Source: Piper betle
Lineage: Eukaryota > Streptophyta > Magnoliopsida > Piperales > Piperaceae
NCBI GenBank assembly: GCA_033002965.1
Contig: JAURVB010006402.1
Location: 1-64,000, forward strand
Reading direction: 5' to 3'
Length of the DNA stretch: 64,000 bases
Shown: positions 1-11,773 of the stretch, piece by piece
How the letters are laid out: every line of letters starts with the position of its first letter
How positions within the stretch are numbered: position 1 is the first letter of the stretch
Notes under the pieces: generated by a model
Seen by the model: only the letters and a program-made list of their open reading frames with translations
The model's database searches: none
What the model was told of the DNA's origin: nothing
Position numbers and translations under genes: made by a program

Positions 1-19
1 CAAAAACCTAGATGGAACT

Positions 20-3000
20 TGTAAAACCCGCATCTCTAGTGAGGGTTTTATAGTCATCAATTGGTTGGTTCGATCAATTGTCTGGTTAGTTCAGCTTTTA
101 GAATGCGTGCATAAGGCCAAGGATGTGCTACATGTATGTGCTATGAGGGTTATTGTATACCTGAGTATATGATGATAGCGTCAGCTACACAGTAATAGAC
201 TGAGTTATCAATTTATACGAGAGTATGCAATGTTTATTTTATTTAGCCTCTTGGATCTTAGAATTAGATTTAGGTCGTTGATCATATTAGGATGCCTTGG
301 TTAGGATTCTTGATTGGGTTGATACTTCTAGAGCATGTCATTCGGCAGATATCAGGCTTATCTTATTTTCCCCATTTTGTTTTGACTAGCGTCCATAAAT
401 TGTTTGAGACACATTGACGATCTTTAAACAGTTTTTAGAAGCTCTTGGAACCTACTTTACACCTAATTGGTCATACCCACCCCTCCCCTGCCCGACCACC
501 TCCTGACCACCCCTGCCTCTTGAATCACCGTCGGCGACCAGCAGCACCTTCGACCAGTAGCTGCCCTGACCAGTTCTCCTCTTCCCTTCTCCTCCCTTCC
601 TTCCCCTACTCCCTTCCCCTTCCTTTTCCTCTACCGCACTCGCCCTCCTCCCTACCCACTTGGTTGCCGGCAACCACAGATCATCGCCAGCCAGCCGCCC
701 AGACCTCCTCCTCCTTCCCCCATTTCTCGGCCATCCCTCCCTTATGCCCTAGCCCCACCCTGCTCCTCTCCCCTTGCCGCACATCAGCTGCTACCATCAC
801 CATACTCGGCAACAGTCAGCAGTCACCATCGCCTACTCCTTGGGTCATTAGGTACCCATTGTCCTCCTTCCCATGTTTATTTCATCATCATTTTTGCATT
901 AAACTATATTCACATTTTATCATGATGTGAAGTTGTGATGATATTCAATTAAGGAGTTAATTTGTGATGGGTATTGATGTGGAGTGGTGATAATCTTAGA
1001 AATTGTGATGTACCTACCTATTTAAATGTGATGACTTGTCTTAATTATTAATTGGTTGCTAGGATGTAAAAGGTGAATATCTTTTTGTTATAATCATAAT
1101 TGGGTATTGATTTGTCTATCTAAATCACTTGTTGATTGATTAATGTTGATGTTAGTATTTATAATATTCATGTTGATGTAATGATTTTGGGATGTGGGTG
1201 GATAGTAGATTAGGAAGTGGTGTACCTTGATATGAGAATACTCATCTCTTAGTTATGAATAAAAGTGGTTGATTGGTTCGTTGATTAAGAACCCTAAATT
1301 TCCTTATTTATGACATGTATTAATCAATTCATGTTGATGTTGTTAAATAATCAATTGATTATTTAATAATTAGATGTTGACTAGTTGTTAAAAAATCTTT
1401 AATTAGTTGTTGGGATTCAACTAACTATTGTATATGTACTTATATCCGTTCCTTGTTAGTATTCTAGGTGCTTAGTAATTGGTTCTTGTTGTGCTGCATA
1501 TATTTTTGTGTATTAGTATCTAATAGATTAACTCACTTGTCTTACCACATATCATATTTTGTAAATTGATGTTTGATAGGTTGTGACTGTCCTTACCATG
1601 TTCCAACCATGATTAATTTCACTCAAATAATAATCCTTCAATAGTTACTCTATCACTGGCCTTATTGTAATTCAACTGATATTGTTAGTGCATCTATTGA
1701 AATATCCATCTTGTATATCATTTGTTCTCGTGATGTGTTGTGATTACATTCATCCACCATATCATCCATACATCATATAGACTATATGGGCATTAGTAAG
1801 TAGCCTTCCTTGTGTAGGTCCAGAATAAGAGCTCACTGTCTAGGCGCGAGACCCCAGTTATAGCTTCTACAAGGTCTATTAGGACTCATTTCTCTGATTT
1901 AATGCTCCCTTCCATTGATGTTTTGATTTACATATCACAGGATGTGTTAAGTGGTTGTTATATCGGATCTCACTTAACATAGGCTATTTAAACATAACGT
2001 TCTTCCGAAATTAAGAACCCTTGAGGATGAGATCCCTCATGCTGTTTTTGAAAACTCAAATCCACCTCAAGTTGCTTTTGGGCCTATTAATATAATCCCC
2101 TTCCAGTCATATACTACAATTTTTTGCCGAATTTTCTTGTAAGCCGAAAGATGGAGAAACCGACTAGCACATACCATGAGATGGCGCATGTGTAAGTCGC
2201 AGTGGGCTGTAGATTGGTAAGAGGGTTGTTACATTCCCGAGGGATCCTGATAACTCCACATCTTAACCTACCTCACACCCGGAGAGGCGTAGAGTAGACG
2301 AGTACTATTTTGTAGAGCACAAGTCTAGACCTGTGGTATCACGGAGTACTAAAGGCGATTACCCGAGAGTATTCAGCCTTTGTGCACTAGATCCAGGAGA
2401 AATATGGAGGTTTGAAGAGTGCTTAGGATACTAATTTTTCTAGAGTGGGACTTTTAAGAAAATGCAGAGAGTGGCATAACACCAGTCAGTTCGGGAAAAC
2501 ATCTAATTTGCAGCGCAATAGCTCCTCAGTAGTTGCCCTTTTAAGAGTTTAGTGGAAGTTATATGATTGTTTGCTTTACATGAGAGTTAGCTTTCATTTG
2601 CCAGTTTGATATTTAGTTATTTTAAGACCAATGACAACTGTTTCTATCACTTTTCTACTATCTATGTAGGTGAGGAACAAGAGTGGGATATGTAGGCCTT
2701 GGTGTAGGAACCATGATTTGTAATTGCACACACAGACCTGGCACGATGTGTAATACTTGTTATGTGATTTTGTCATGACGTGTGATTTTGTCATGTGTTT
2801 TGCAGTGAAAATGTATGAGAAACCCTAAGACTTAGTGATATTGATGGATGTGTTCAGCAGATGGGTCGAGAACCAGCCCAGGATTATTATGTTGTACTCT
2901 AAGATCTTATTGTGCTCTAAAATATATATATTGTTATTGTGATAGTATATTTTGATAAACAGGTTAGCCCAATATTGCACTTTTCAAGGAAACGCTGTCC

Positions 3001-3273
3001 GCTTTATTTTAGAATTTTTTAAAATTTTTATTGTAATTAACTGTTTTGGGTGTGATGAATTTGTCATAACATCTATGTAGCATCCTGTTATGTTGTACAT
3101 CTCATGCATGCATTGGATGCGCATTGTGGTATTCTTTGTCTTGAGACGCCTATCGGGTCTAAATCCCTTCCACTTAGATTCGGGTCAACCAACTTAATCG
3201 AATTAAGAGTTTGTTCGATACACTGTAACAGTTCTAGTCTGGTTTGAGAGTTAACCGGATTTGGGGTGTTACA
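20..3273 (-). mobile_element. Solo LTR-like block, copy 1 (Ty3/gypsy, Del/Tekay-like)
   Basis: Read on the minus strand this block opens with TGTAACACCCC (3263-3273) and closes with CGGGTTTTACA (20-30), the TG...CA layout of an LTR. Its interior matches the other two blocks at several places in the same order: a 'CTCACCTACATA' stretch near 2670, a 'CTTGTAGAAGCT' stretch near 1870, and a 'TTCG..TTAA' stretch near 3200. No gag, protease, reverse transcriptase or integrase reading frame is visible, so this is an LTR without its internal region. A very C-rich tract at 470-800 creates a long but non-genic open frame. The flanking 5-mers (gaact and aatgg) do not match, so the insertion site has been altered or a border is misplaced. 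Family assignment rests on LTR length (over 3 kb) and termini and is an inference. Confidence 0.6.
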
Positions 3274-3278
3274 AATGG

Positions 3279-4379
3279 CAACTGATAGCTCTTTTGCTAA
3301 TACGTTGCATACATGTGTAGTCCAATATTTAAAATTATAAAATATTTAAATAGCTTCTTAGCTAATGTATTCTTATAGCCACTTATATTAAAATGCCAGA
3401 GATTTTTTCACTATTATCGCATTTCAGCTTTTTTGTGTTGTGGTTGATCCTAACCTTACAATATTTTTGTGGGTCCTTTAATACATACTTAATTCAAAAT
3501 CATAATTATTATTTTTTATTATAAAAAAAGCATTGGACTATATTTATACCTAAATTAGGAATTGAAAATATTAATATATTTTAATATATTTATAAGTATA
3601 CTATCAAATTAAAGTTTGTTATTTAGCAATATAGCTTAATTTAGATTTTTTCAATTTTTATATATTTATTTACATATTGTTATTTATTATTAAAAAACCT
3701 AGAGTGTGATTCTAATCAAATTAAAATACTTAAATATAAATTACATTTAATTATTAAAATTTAAATTATTTTTTAATATTTGTGTATAATTATATTGTTT
3801 GTTAAATATAAATATTATTTATTAATTTTATTTAAAAATAATATCATAATAATTTTAAAATTAATTTTGTATATTCTTAATATATATTATTAATAAGTAT
3901 TAAATATGCTCGCGCATTGTGCTGGTCTTTAGATAGTATTAATGAAAAGGGATCTCAATACTAGCCTCTAATTAAAAGTAAGAGATTTAACTAATTAAAA
4001 TATACTAACAATAAAAAATAATAAGTCAAATTATTATACTTTAACTTCTCCTTCAATTAAGATTTATCTTTAAAATTAATCAAAAGCTATTTAATAAGAG
4101 TTTATTTATAAAATTAAAATTTATCTGTATATTGTATAGAGGGGCTGGTGTGGTCCGATAATTAGAATTATAAAATATCAAGCTAGTGGAACATACCAAT
4201 CGATCTCTCTCCAAACATCCCCTTGTGGGGGAGGTGGGGATGGAACAAATAGCAGGCGGACTTCCATCCACTGCATTGAACATGTGGGCATACAATGGCC
4301 GCGTCACAAATGGGTCCGGTGTATTTGTCCGGTGGGTATGGTGTATTTGTCCGGTCGGAAACCTAGACAAAACTTAACT
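3279..4379 (+). repeat. AT-rich segment A, duplicated at 7071-7970
   Basis: This AT-rich stretch starts with CAACTGATAG right after LTR copy 1 and is clearly related along its length to 7071-7970. Shared marks include 'TACATGTGTRGTCYAATATT', 'AAAAACCTAGAGTGTGATTC', and near the end 'GGTGTGGTCYGATAATTAG' with 'GGCGGACTTCCATC'. The two copies are diverged by many substitutions and small gaps. The last 90 bases hold a short local repeat of 'GTGTATTTGTCCGGT'. No gene is seen. Confidence 0.7.
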
Positions 4380-7070
4380 TGTAACACCTCACTTTGGTTC
4401 AATTCTGAACCAACCCAGAATTGTTACCGACGACCAAACCGTTCGCTAATCTACTTGATTCGGTTAAGCCGACATGGATCAAGTTAAAAGAAAATAATTA
4501 TTTTTAAAACAAAACGGACACAGTCTCCCCTAAAAGTGTAATAGGGACCACCTCTCAACAGCAAGTAGTATATATTTATATCAATAAAAATAGAAAACAC
4601 AATATAAAACATGACAATTCTCTAAGCATTTCAATTGTCACCACTTTCTTCATCTTCTAAGCCTAGTCTAGACTCCATTTGCTCAACCTGTTCATTTTCA
4701 TTCATAGTTTTTATTCACAAGCAAAACATCTTATTCATTTACAAAAATCACATTCAAGTTTGCATCATTCAAACAATTCAACATTCATCATCATCAATTA
4801 CATTCAGCAGGTACATGTGTGCGTAATTTCATTGCTGCTCCTCAGCAATCCGACAGCGCTTAATCCTTAAGGTCCTCACCTACATATATAATAAAAGGAC
4901 GTAAGTAACGAGCGTTACTAGTCCAGAAATAACTAATAACAAACTATCACAGGAAACTTGACCATCTTGTTGAATGAAAGCATTATTACTCTTCCTCATA
5001 GAATCTCTCATAAGGGCAATAATTAGGAGCCGTCAACCTTGCGCGATAGCGTCCTCTTTCTATCTCATCTCATCCATTGGCAACTTTAAAATATCCCTTG
5101 CACGGGAAAATCAATCTATATTCTTTCGACCCTCTACATCATCCGTATCACTCCTGGCCCTAAGCCCTAAGTACAGAGGCCGAGTACTCTCAGGCATGTG
5201 CCTTCAGTACACTTTGAAACCACGAGTCTAGACATGCACTACATAGCAATATTTGTAAACCTCCACACTTCTTCAGGTTTGAGGAAGTCAAAAGTGTAGT
5301 TATCAAGGTCCCTCGGGAATGAAACGGACGCTCACCAAGTCAAGAGCCCACTTTGACAAGCGCATGCCCTATGTCAACAAACGGTCGTTAGTTTTCCATT
5401 GTCTCACATCTCACTAAAAACTCAAAAAACTACATGTACCTAGGTCTGGGTAGGGATTGCAATATAATAAACCCAAAGGCATCGTGATCTGGATCTGAGT
5501 TTTGAAATCAAACTCAAGGGATCTCATCCTAAAGGGTTATTAATCTAGAAACCTTATACGACTAGATGGCCCGTGTGGAATGGGATACAATAAATCCACC
5601 ACTTGACACATCAACTTACTTGTTAAAACAAAACACAATAGAGTATAGAAGTCAAACTAAAAGCAAGTCTTAAACGGACCTGGTAGAAGCTCCAATCGTG
5701 TCCACGCACCAAGGTAGCGAGCTCCACATCAAACTAAAAACTAACGCCCGCTTATGATGCGTTCACACATCCTATAGCATACACACTTCAAGGCACAACT
5801 CACACCAAACATACATCAATTTCTATCAAATTTCCTACGCTACGTTGCATTAAATTACGATACTTACTTAATTTATCTAATTAGTTCCTTACCATTCATT
5901 TTAATACAATTCAATCATGCAATTCATACTTTTATTTACAATACAAATATTTAACACATCAATCCATCAATCCTAACATGTTATGCTAATAATTATCACC
6001 TTTAAGAAATTAAATCGGAGTTAATTATTCCTTGCATCGTCGACAATCGGCGACAACTAGGGTTTGTCGCGTGGCTCAAGACTCAAATTTGGCACCCACC
6101 AGCATCCAAAGTTTGATCGGGTTCAATTGGATGAATTCGGCAGAATATCGGGTTTGCAGCGATTTTTCGGTGGTTTGTTGGCAGCATTCCAGCAGTTTGC
6201 CTGCGACTTTTTCGGCGAGGTAATCGAGTGTCTATGGGTCAGCACCGGCTCAGCGAGCTCGAGCCAATAGTAGTGGTGGTGAGGGTGGCAATGGCAGCAA
6301 TGACCGCCAATGGCAGGGATGACCTCCAGCGGTGGCGATGAGTCAACCGGGGTCGGTCAACTTGTTTGATCAGCCCTTGACCGGCTTCAACGGCGGAGCT
6401 GGGTATGGAAGAAAGGCTGGTTAGGTCGAGGAGGAGGCATCAGTGGCGGCGGAGCAGCGCGGATGGTGGAAAATTGACCCAAGGACGAGCGGCACAATCA
6501 CCCAGCTCCAATGTGCCGTGGAGGTAGGGCTGCAGCCGTAGATGCTTGGGATGGCACGGCGATGACACAGGGGCGGTCAGCCACATCAATTGGTTGGGAA
6601 GGGATGGTGTTAGGGTGAGGGTCTCGGGTAATCTTGTAAATAAAACTTGACTTAACTTCGACTTGAGTAAAAAATAATAACTAACTCGTAATAAATCCTT
6701 AAAAAATCCACAAAAATAGAGGAAAATCCCATAGAATATAATACACACCACAACATCAAATGACATGTTCTATAACTAATAACTTGTCCAAACTTCTGTA
6801 TAATGTGTCCTAATACGTTATTTGACCTAAAAATAATTCTACGATCAAATACATAAAAAAATAACTATATACTGTCATATACTCAGATAACTCATTTCTC
6901 ATCATCTTTCTAACGTTACCATCATATACTCGGGTACACTTGACCCATCGCTCATAACGCACGGTTAGCCTCAACTCAGCACGCGGTCATGAAACTGACT
7001 CGAATCGAACCGACAATTGAACTGACTAGTTCGCTAATAAAAAACTCTAACTCAAGTCACGGGTTTTACA
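4380..7070 (+). mobile_element. Solo LTR-like block, copy 2
   Basis: The block begins TGTAACACCTCAC and ends CGGGTTTTACA, with TG...CA ends, and is flanked by TAACT (4375-4379) and CAACT (7071-7075), a one-mismatch 5-bp target duplication. Its interior aligns with the block at 38397-40862: both carry 'CTCACCTACATA', 'TTACTAGTCCAGAAATAA', 'GACCTGGTAGAAG' and an ending with 'GACTAGTTCG'. It contains no retroelement coding domain. A GC-richer part at 6030-6640 gives accidental open frames on both strands. Confidence 0.7.
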
Positions 7071-7970
7071 CAACTGATAGTTTTTCCTAATAAGTTGTAT
7101 ACATGTGTGGTCTAATATTTAAAACTATAAAATATTTAGATAATTTCTTTGCTAATGTAAGATTTTTTATGCTATTATCTACATTTTAACTTTTCTTATG
7201 TCATGTTTGTTTCTGCCCCACAATAAATTTGTTGCACCCTTTAATACTTTCTTAATTCAAAATTATAGTTATTATTATTTATTATGACTGAAAGCATTCG
7301 ACATAATTCTACCTATATTAGGAATTGAAAATATTAATATATTTATAAGTATATTATCACATTTAATTTTGTTACTTATCAATATATACTTAATTTAGAT
7401 TTTTATCATTTTTACAAATTTATTTACACATTGTTATTTATTATTAAAAAACCTAGAGTGTGATTCTATTTGAATTAAAAATCCTTAAAAATAAATTCAA
7501 TTTAATTATTAAAAATTAAATTAATTTTTTTAATATTTGTGTGTAACTATATTTTTTGTTAAATATAAATAATATTTATGATTTTATATAAAAATAATGG
7601 CATAATAATTCTGAAATTAATTTTGTATATTCGTAATATATATTATTAATAAATATTAATATACATTGGAACTGCACAGGTATTAATAAAAAGGAAACTC
7701 ACATACATGCTTCTTATTAAAAGTAAGAGATTTAACTAATTAAAATAAAACAACAATAAAAAAGAATAAGAATTTATCTTCTCCTACAATTAAGAGCTAT
7801 CTTTAAAATTAATCAGAATTCATTTAATAAGATTTTATTTGTAAAATTAATATTTGTCATCACATATGGGGCCGGTGTGGTCTGATAATTAGAATTATAA
7901 AATATCAAGAACTAGTTAGGGCGCAGGTGGGGCAAACAGCCGGCGGACTTCCATCAACCGCCAACCGCCA
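7071..7970 (+). repeat. AT-rich segment A', second copy
   Basis: Diverged copy of 3279-4290, beginning with the same CAACTGATAG just after an LTR end. It ends close to the P450 promoter. The stretch 7970-8230 that follows has no recognisable feature. The segment may be old duplicated upstream DNA of the P450 gene or an unclassified mobile element. I see no terminal inverted repeats. Confidence 0.65.
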
Positions 7971-8231
7971 AGTCTAAGCTTTGTCGGCTTGGACGAAGAA
8001 GGAACCTGTTCTAGTGTCAATACAAGTTGTGTGCTAAACATCATGCTTTCTACGTTCAAGCATCTCAAGCAAAAGAGTTGAAGATACTCTTCATCAACGA
8101 TGTCCTTATCTCAATTTTCACAACTACCTCTAGATCCAAATTTGCCATTAAAAGAAGAGTTTTAAACAAAATTAATTATTATTTATAATTTTACTTATCA
8201 AGTTGGAACAGAAACTTTTTCATGTTGTGGG

Positions 8232-8240
8232 TATATATAA
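8232..8240 (+). promoter_or_regulatory. TATA box of the P450 gene
   Basis: TATATATAA lies about 65-70 bases before the P450 start codon, followed by a CT-rich leader (CCCTCACCCCTCTACTTCTTC). Spacing fits transcription starting near 8265 with a leader of about 40 nt. Confidence 0.55.
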
Positions 8241-8304
8241 TGAGTAGGGGATAGCACACATTACCCTCACCCCTCTACTTCTTCTCAACATTTGTAAGGG
8301 TGTG

Positions 8305-10862
8305 ATGGATATAGCCCATGTAATAGGAGTCTTTACCATTGCATGGATTGTTTATTGGGTGCATAGATGGAGGAATCCTAAATGTAGTGGTAAGCTCCCC
8401 CTGGCTCAATGGGTCTGCCACTTCTTGGAGAGTCTCATCTGTTCTTCTCCACCAGTTACACATCTGATCTGCATCCATTCATCAAGAACAGAATGAAAAG
8501 GTATATGTGTGCTATGGACTCATGTATTGATTATATTGATTTGGTCATGCGTAATTTGTTGCCACCATTTTTCAGATATGGTCCAGTGTTCAAAACCAGT
8601 TTGGTGGGTAGGCCAACTGTGGTATCAACTGACCCGGATTTCAACCATTTCATCTTCCAAGAAGAAGGGAAGTTGTTCCAAAGCTGGTACCCAGACACAT
8701 TCACAGAGATTATTGGGCGTCAAAATATAGGATCTCTTCATGGATTCATGTACACTTATCTCAAAAACATGGTGTTGAATCTATTTGGTCCTCAAAGCTT
8801 GAAGGAGAAGTTGCTGCCTCAAGTTGAGGATGCAGCAATTAGGAGCCTGAGTTGTTGGTCAGGCCAGGGAAGTGTGGATATAAGAGAAGCCATAGCAACA
8901 GTGAGGCCTGCAAATTTAGAAGGGACTAACATATTATTAATGATGAATTTAATGAATTAATTAAGAAAGTAATGTAAATGACCATGATTTTGTTTTTTAC
9001 AGATGATATTTAATCTTACAGCCAAGAATTTGATAAGCTATGATGCATCAAGTTCCAAAGACAATTTGAAGAAGAATTTTGATGTTTTCATGCAAGGCCT
9101 CATCTCTTTTCCAATTGACATGCCTGGCACTTCTTACCACAAATGCCTTGGGGTATTCTCAAGAACATCATCTACCCTCTACCCACTAATTTGTAACAGT
9201 AAACCTTTCAGTAGCTTCAAACATTTCAACATTAATTTTGTGTTGTTATAGAGCAAGAAGAAGGTTATGAAGATGCTGAAAGCTATGCTAGAGGAAAGAA
9301 AGGCATCATCTCAAAAGAGAGATGGAGACTTTTTTGACTATGTTTTGGATGAGCTTAAGAAGGAAAGCACAGTTTTAACGGAAGAAATTTCTTTGGATTT
9401 GATGTTTGCGCTGCTCTTTGCTAGCTTTGTGACCACCTCCTTGACTTTAACAATGGCCATCAAGCTTCTTACAGACCACCCTCATGTGTTAGAGAAACTA
9501 AGGGTATTTTCTACTGTTTTCCGATTTCTATACCTTATAGAATTATCTTCTTATTATTCTTCCTCATCTTATTCTTCCACCGGATACCAAAAGGGCGTTG
9601 GGGACATAAACCATAAATTAGGATTCATGTGATTACAAAAGGCAAAATTTTTATCCTGACACCAACCCTCCTCCTTTATCTAAGTTTATGACTCGTAATA
9701 CACAAACATTAGCGGAGTTACCTTACAGAATTTTCTCCATACATAATTTAGCAATGGGATTTATGATTTGTTATTCAATATTAGGAAGAACATGAGGCAA
9801 TTGTGAGAAATAGAGACAACTTGGGGACTCGAATTTCTTGGAAAGAGTACAAATCAATGACTTTTACTGCCCAGGTTCGTTTGAATAAAACTTGTGAATA
9901 TTTCAAGCACCATTTTATACACACTTACTGCCACTGTTATGTCTTCCTGCTTTGAACATTACATCAATCAATAATATGGAGGATATTGGAATGAAGGTTA
10001 TCAATGAAACTCTGAGGCTGACAAACGTAGTGCCTGGGATTTTCAGAAAGGCACTGAAAGATATTCAGATAAAGGGTAAGTTTACTTTTGAAGTTTGATA
10101 TTTATCATAAGCTAAGAAGATTTATAATGTACTCTAACAATGTCTTGTGGATGAACATTATAAACAGATTACACAATTCCGGCAGGCTGGGGTGTTATGG
10201 TTTGCCCTTCAGCTGCCCATCTAAATCCAAATGTATATGAAGATCCTCTCACTTTCAATCCCTTCAGATGGGAGGTGAGTAACACAATTTATTCTTCTTA
10301 TTCTTCCACCGGATAACCAAAAGGCATTCGGACATGAACCCTAAATTAGGACGCACGTAATTACAAATGGCAAAATTTTTATTGCCGGATACCTATTTGA
10401 ATGCCAACCATCTTCCTTAATCCAAGCTCTGGACCGGCAATGCACAAGCATTGATGGAGTTTGACTGACATTATCTACCAACAAAAATTTAAATTTGATC
10501 CTCAATTGAAGTATTTACAGTTAGCATGCATTTGTCTGTTGAACTATGTAGGGTGAGAGAGCAAATGGTTTGTCCAAGCATTTCATGGCATTTGGAGGTG
10601 GCATGAGATTTTGTGTGGGGGCAGATTTTTCCAAACTGCAAATGTCAGTGTTCTTACACTGCTTAGTGACAAAGTACAGGTAAAAAGCTTACAAATTAGT
10701 GTCTCCTGACTATGATTTGAGATTCAGAAAATTGTGGGCTAACTTTATTTTTTGACGTTCAGGTGGAAACCAATCAAAGGCGGTAACATGGTGAGGAATC
10801 CTGGTGTAACTTTTCCTGATGGTTTTCACATTCAACTCTTTCAGAAGGCTTATGATGAGTAG
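8305..10862 (+). CDS. Cytochrome P450, CYP87A-like, nine exons (one frameshift)
   Basis: Encodes a membrane-anchored P450 monooxygenase of about 475 residues, closest in my recollection to plant CYP87A (clan 85, which oxidises sterol/triterpenoid-type substrates; the substrate here is unknown). Exons: 8305-8500, 8576-8900, 9003-9152, 9252-9503, 9785-9874, 9997-10075, 10168-10274, 10552-10679, 10763-10862, all with GT-AG borders. Visible marks are an N-terminal hydrophobic anchor, a proline hinge, helix K (ETLR), the PERF-like region (PFRWEG) and the heme-binding loop FGGGMRFCVG. The reading frame breaks at a run of five C (8397-8401) inside the conserved LPPGSMGLPLLGE hinge; six C restore it, so assembly error is likely. 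In helix I the usual E of FASFETTS is V (codon 9429-9431, about residue 284). Introns 4 and 7 carry related repeats. The class is sure; activity is not. Confidence 0.88.
9573..9720 (+). repeat. Dispersed ~160-bp repeat, copy 1 (P450 intron 4)
   Basis: Starts TTCTTCCACCGGATACCAAA and contains 'AAATTAGGATTCATGTGATT' then 'ACAAAAGGCAAAATTTT'. The same landmarks in the same order occur at 10301-10462 and, inverted, at 13813-13974 and 27532-27700. No obvious terminal inverted repeat or poly-A tail was found, so SINE and MITE both remain possible. Confidence 0.7.
10301..10462 (+). repeat. Dispersed ~160-bp repeat, copy 2 (P450 intron 7)
   Basis: Begins TTCTTCCACCGGATAACCAAA and ends GGACCGGCAATGCACAAGCA plus TTGATGGAGTT. 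It is the best preserved copy of the family and lies 29 bases after the exon 7 donor. Confidence 0.7.
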
Positions 10863-11773
10863 TCCCCAAAGAGGAGGATCTTTAACTACATATCATTTCT
10901 ATTATCAAATAATCAAAAATGAGTATATTGTTGGAATAGCAAAGATATAAATATATATATCATAGCTATCAGAGCTCCATTAGTGATGTATAATCAAATT
11001 AGTAAGCATATATATATATGAAAAGTTGAATGCAAAGACTGCAGTTAATGAAAAGATCTTCTTATATCACAGCACACAAGACTTACATACCTTTTGTTTT
11101 TCCTTGTAACCACACAACTAATATCATATCGAATGAGATCACAATTAGGTCATAAATAGAAGAATGGCTAATTATCACAACTATTCTTAATGAAAGTTTT
11201 TTTTTCTTTTGTTGAAGTAAATATTAAATGGTTAATTTCCCCTAGTAATTATAAGTAGCTAATTTGCTCAATGGTGCAAGTAGTGTAACCATGTAAATTT
11301 TCTACTTTTCACATGAAAATAACCAAACTCAATCAAATTTAGATATTAAGCTTATTTTACCTTTAAAAATAATTTTACACAAATTTTATTAAAAAATAAA
11401 TGAAGTACAAATTCAACTCATTCCGGCTCGACTAGTACCTGAATTAGCTCAAAAATGTATAAGTCAGGCTCAAAGTAGAAGATAAATGAGCCAAATAAAA
11501 CTTGGTTCAATTTTCTCTACAAGCATCCTTCCCTTCACACGCATCCAAATAAGTCATGCACCCGATCCGATCCAAGCTGCTCAATATATATTTATTAATC
11601 AATACCTGATTCATATTGAGTTTTTATTTATGTATAGGGATTTTGATATCGAGTCGGGTTCGAGTCTACTAGTAGGGCATCACGTTGAGCCGTCTAGAGT
11701 AACGACCAATAATGTCCTTCCACGTGGCGTTTATAATTTTTTTAATAGAAAAAAGAATTTTTTTACTCCCAAC
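10863..11773. other. Intergenic spacer after the P450 gene
   Basis: AT-rich 3' flank of the P450 gene with no gene or clear repeat unit. It ends with CTCCCAAC (11766-11773), the left target-site duplication of the hAT element. Confidence 0.5.

Noticed and set aside
445..930. 161-codon open frame near the left end
   Set aside because: It is a C-rich low-complexity tract (mostly Pro, Ser, Leu) inside LTR copy 1. No domain, and the codons reflect base composition.
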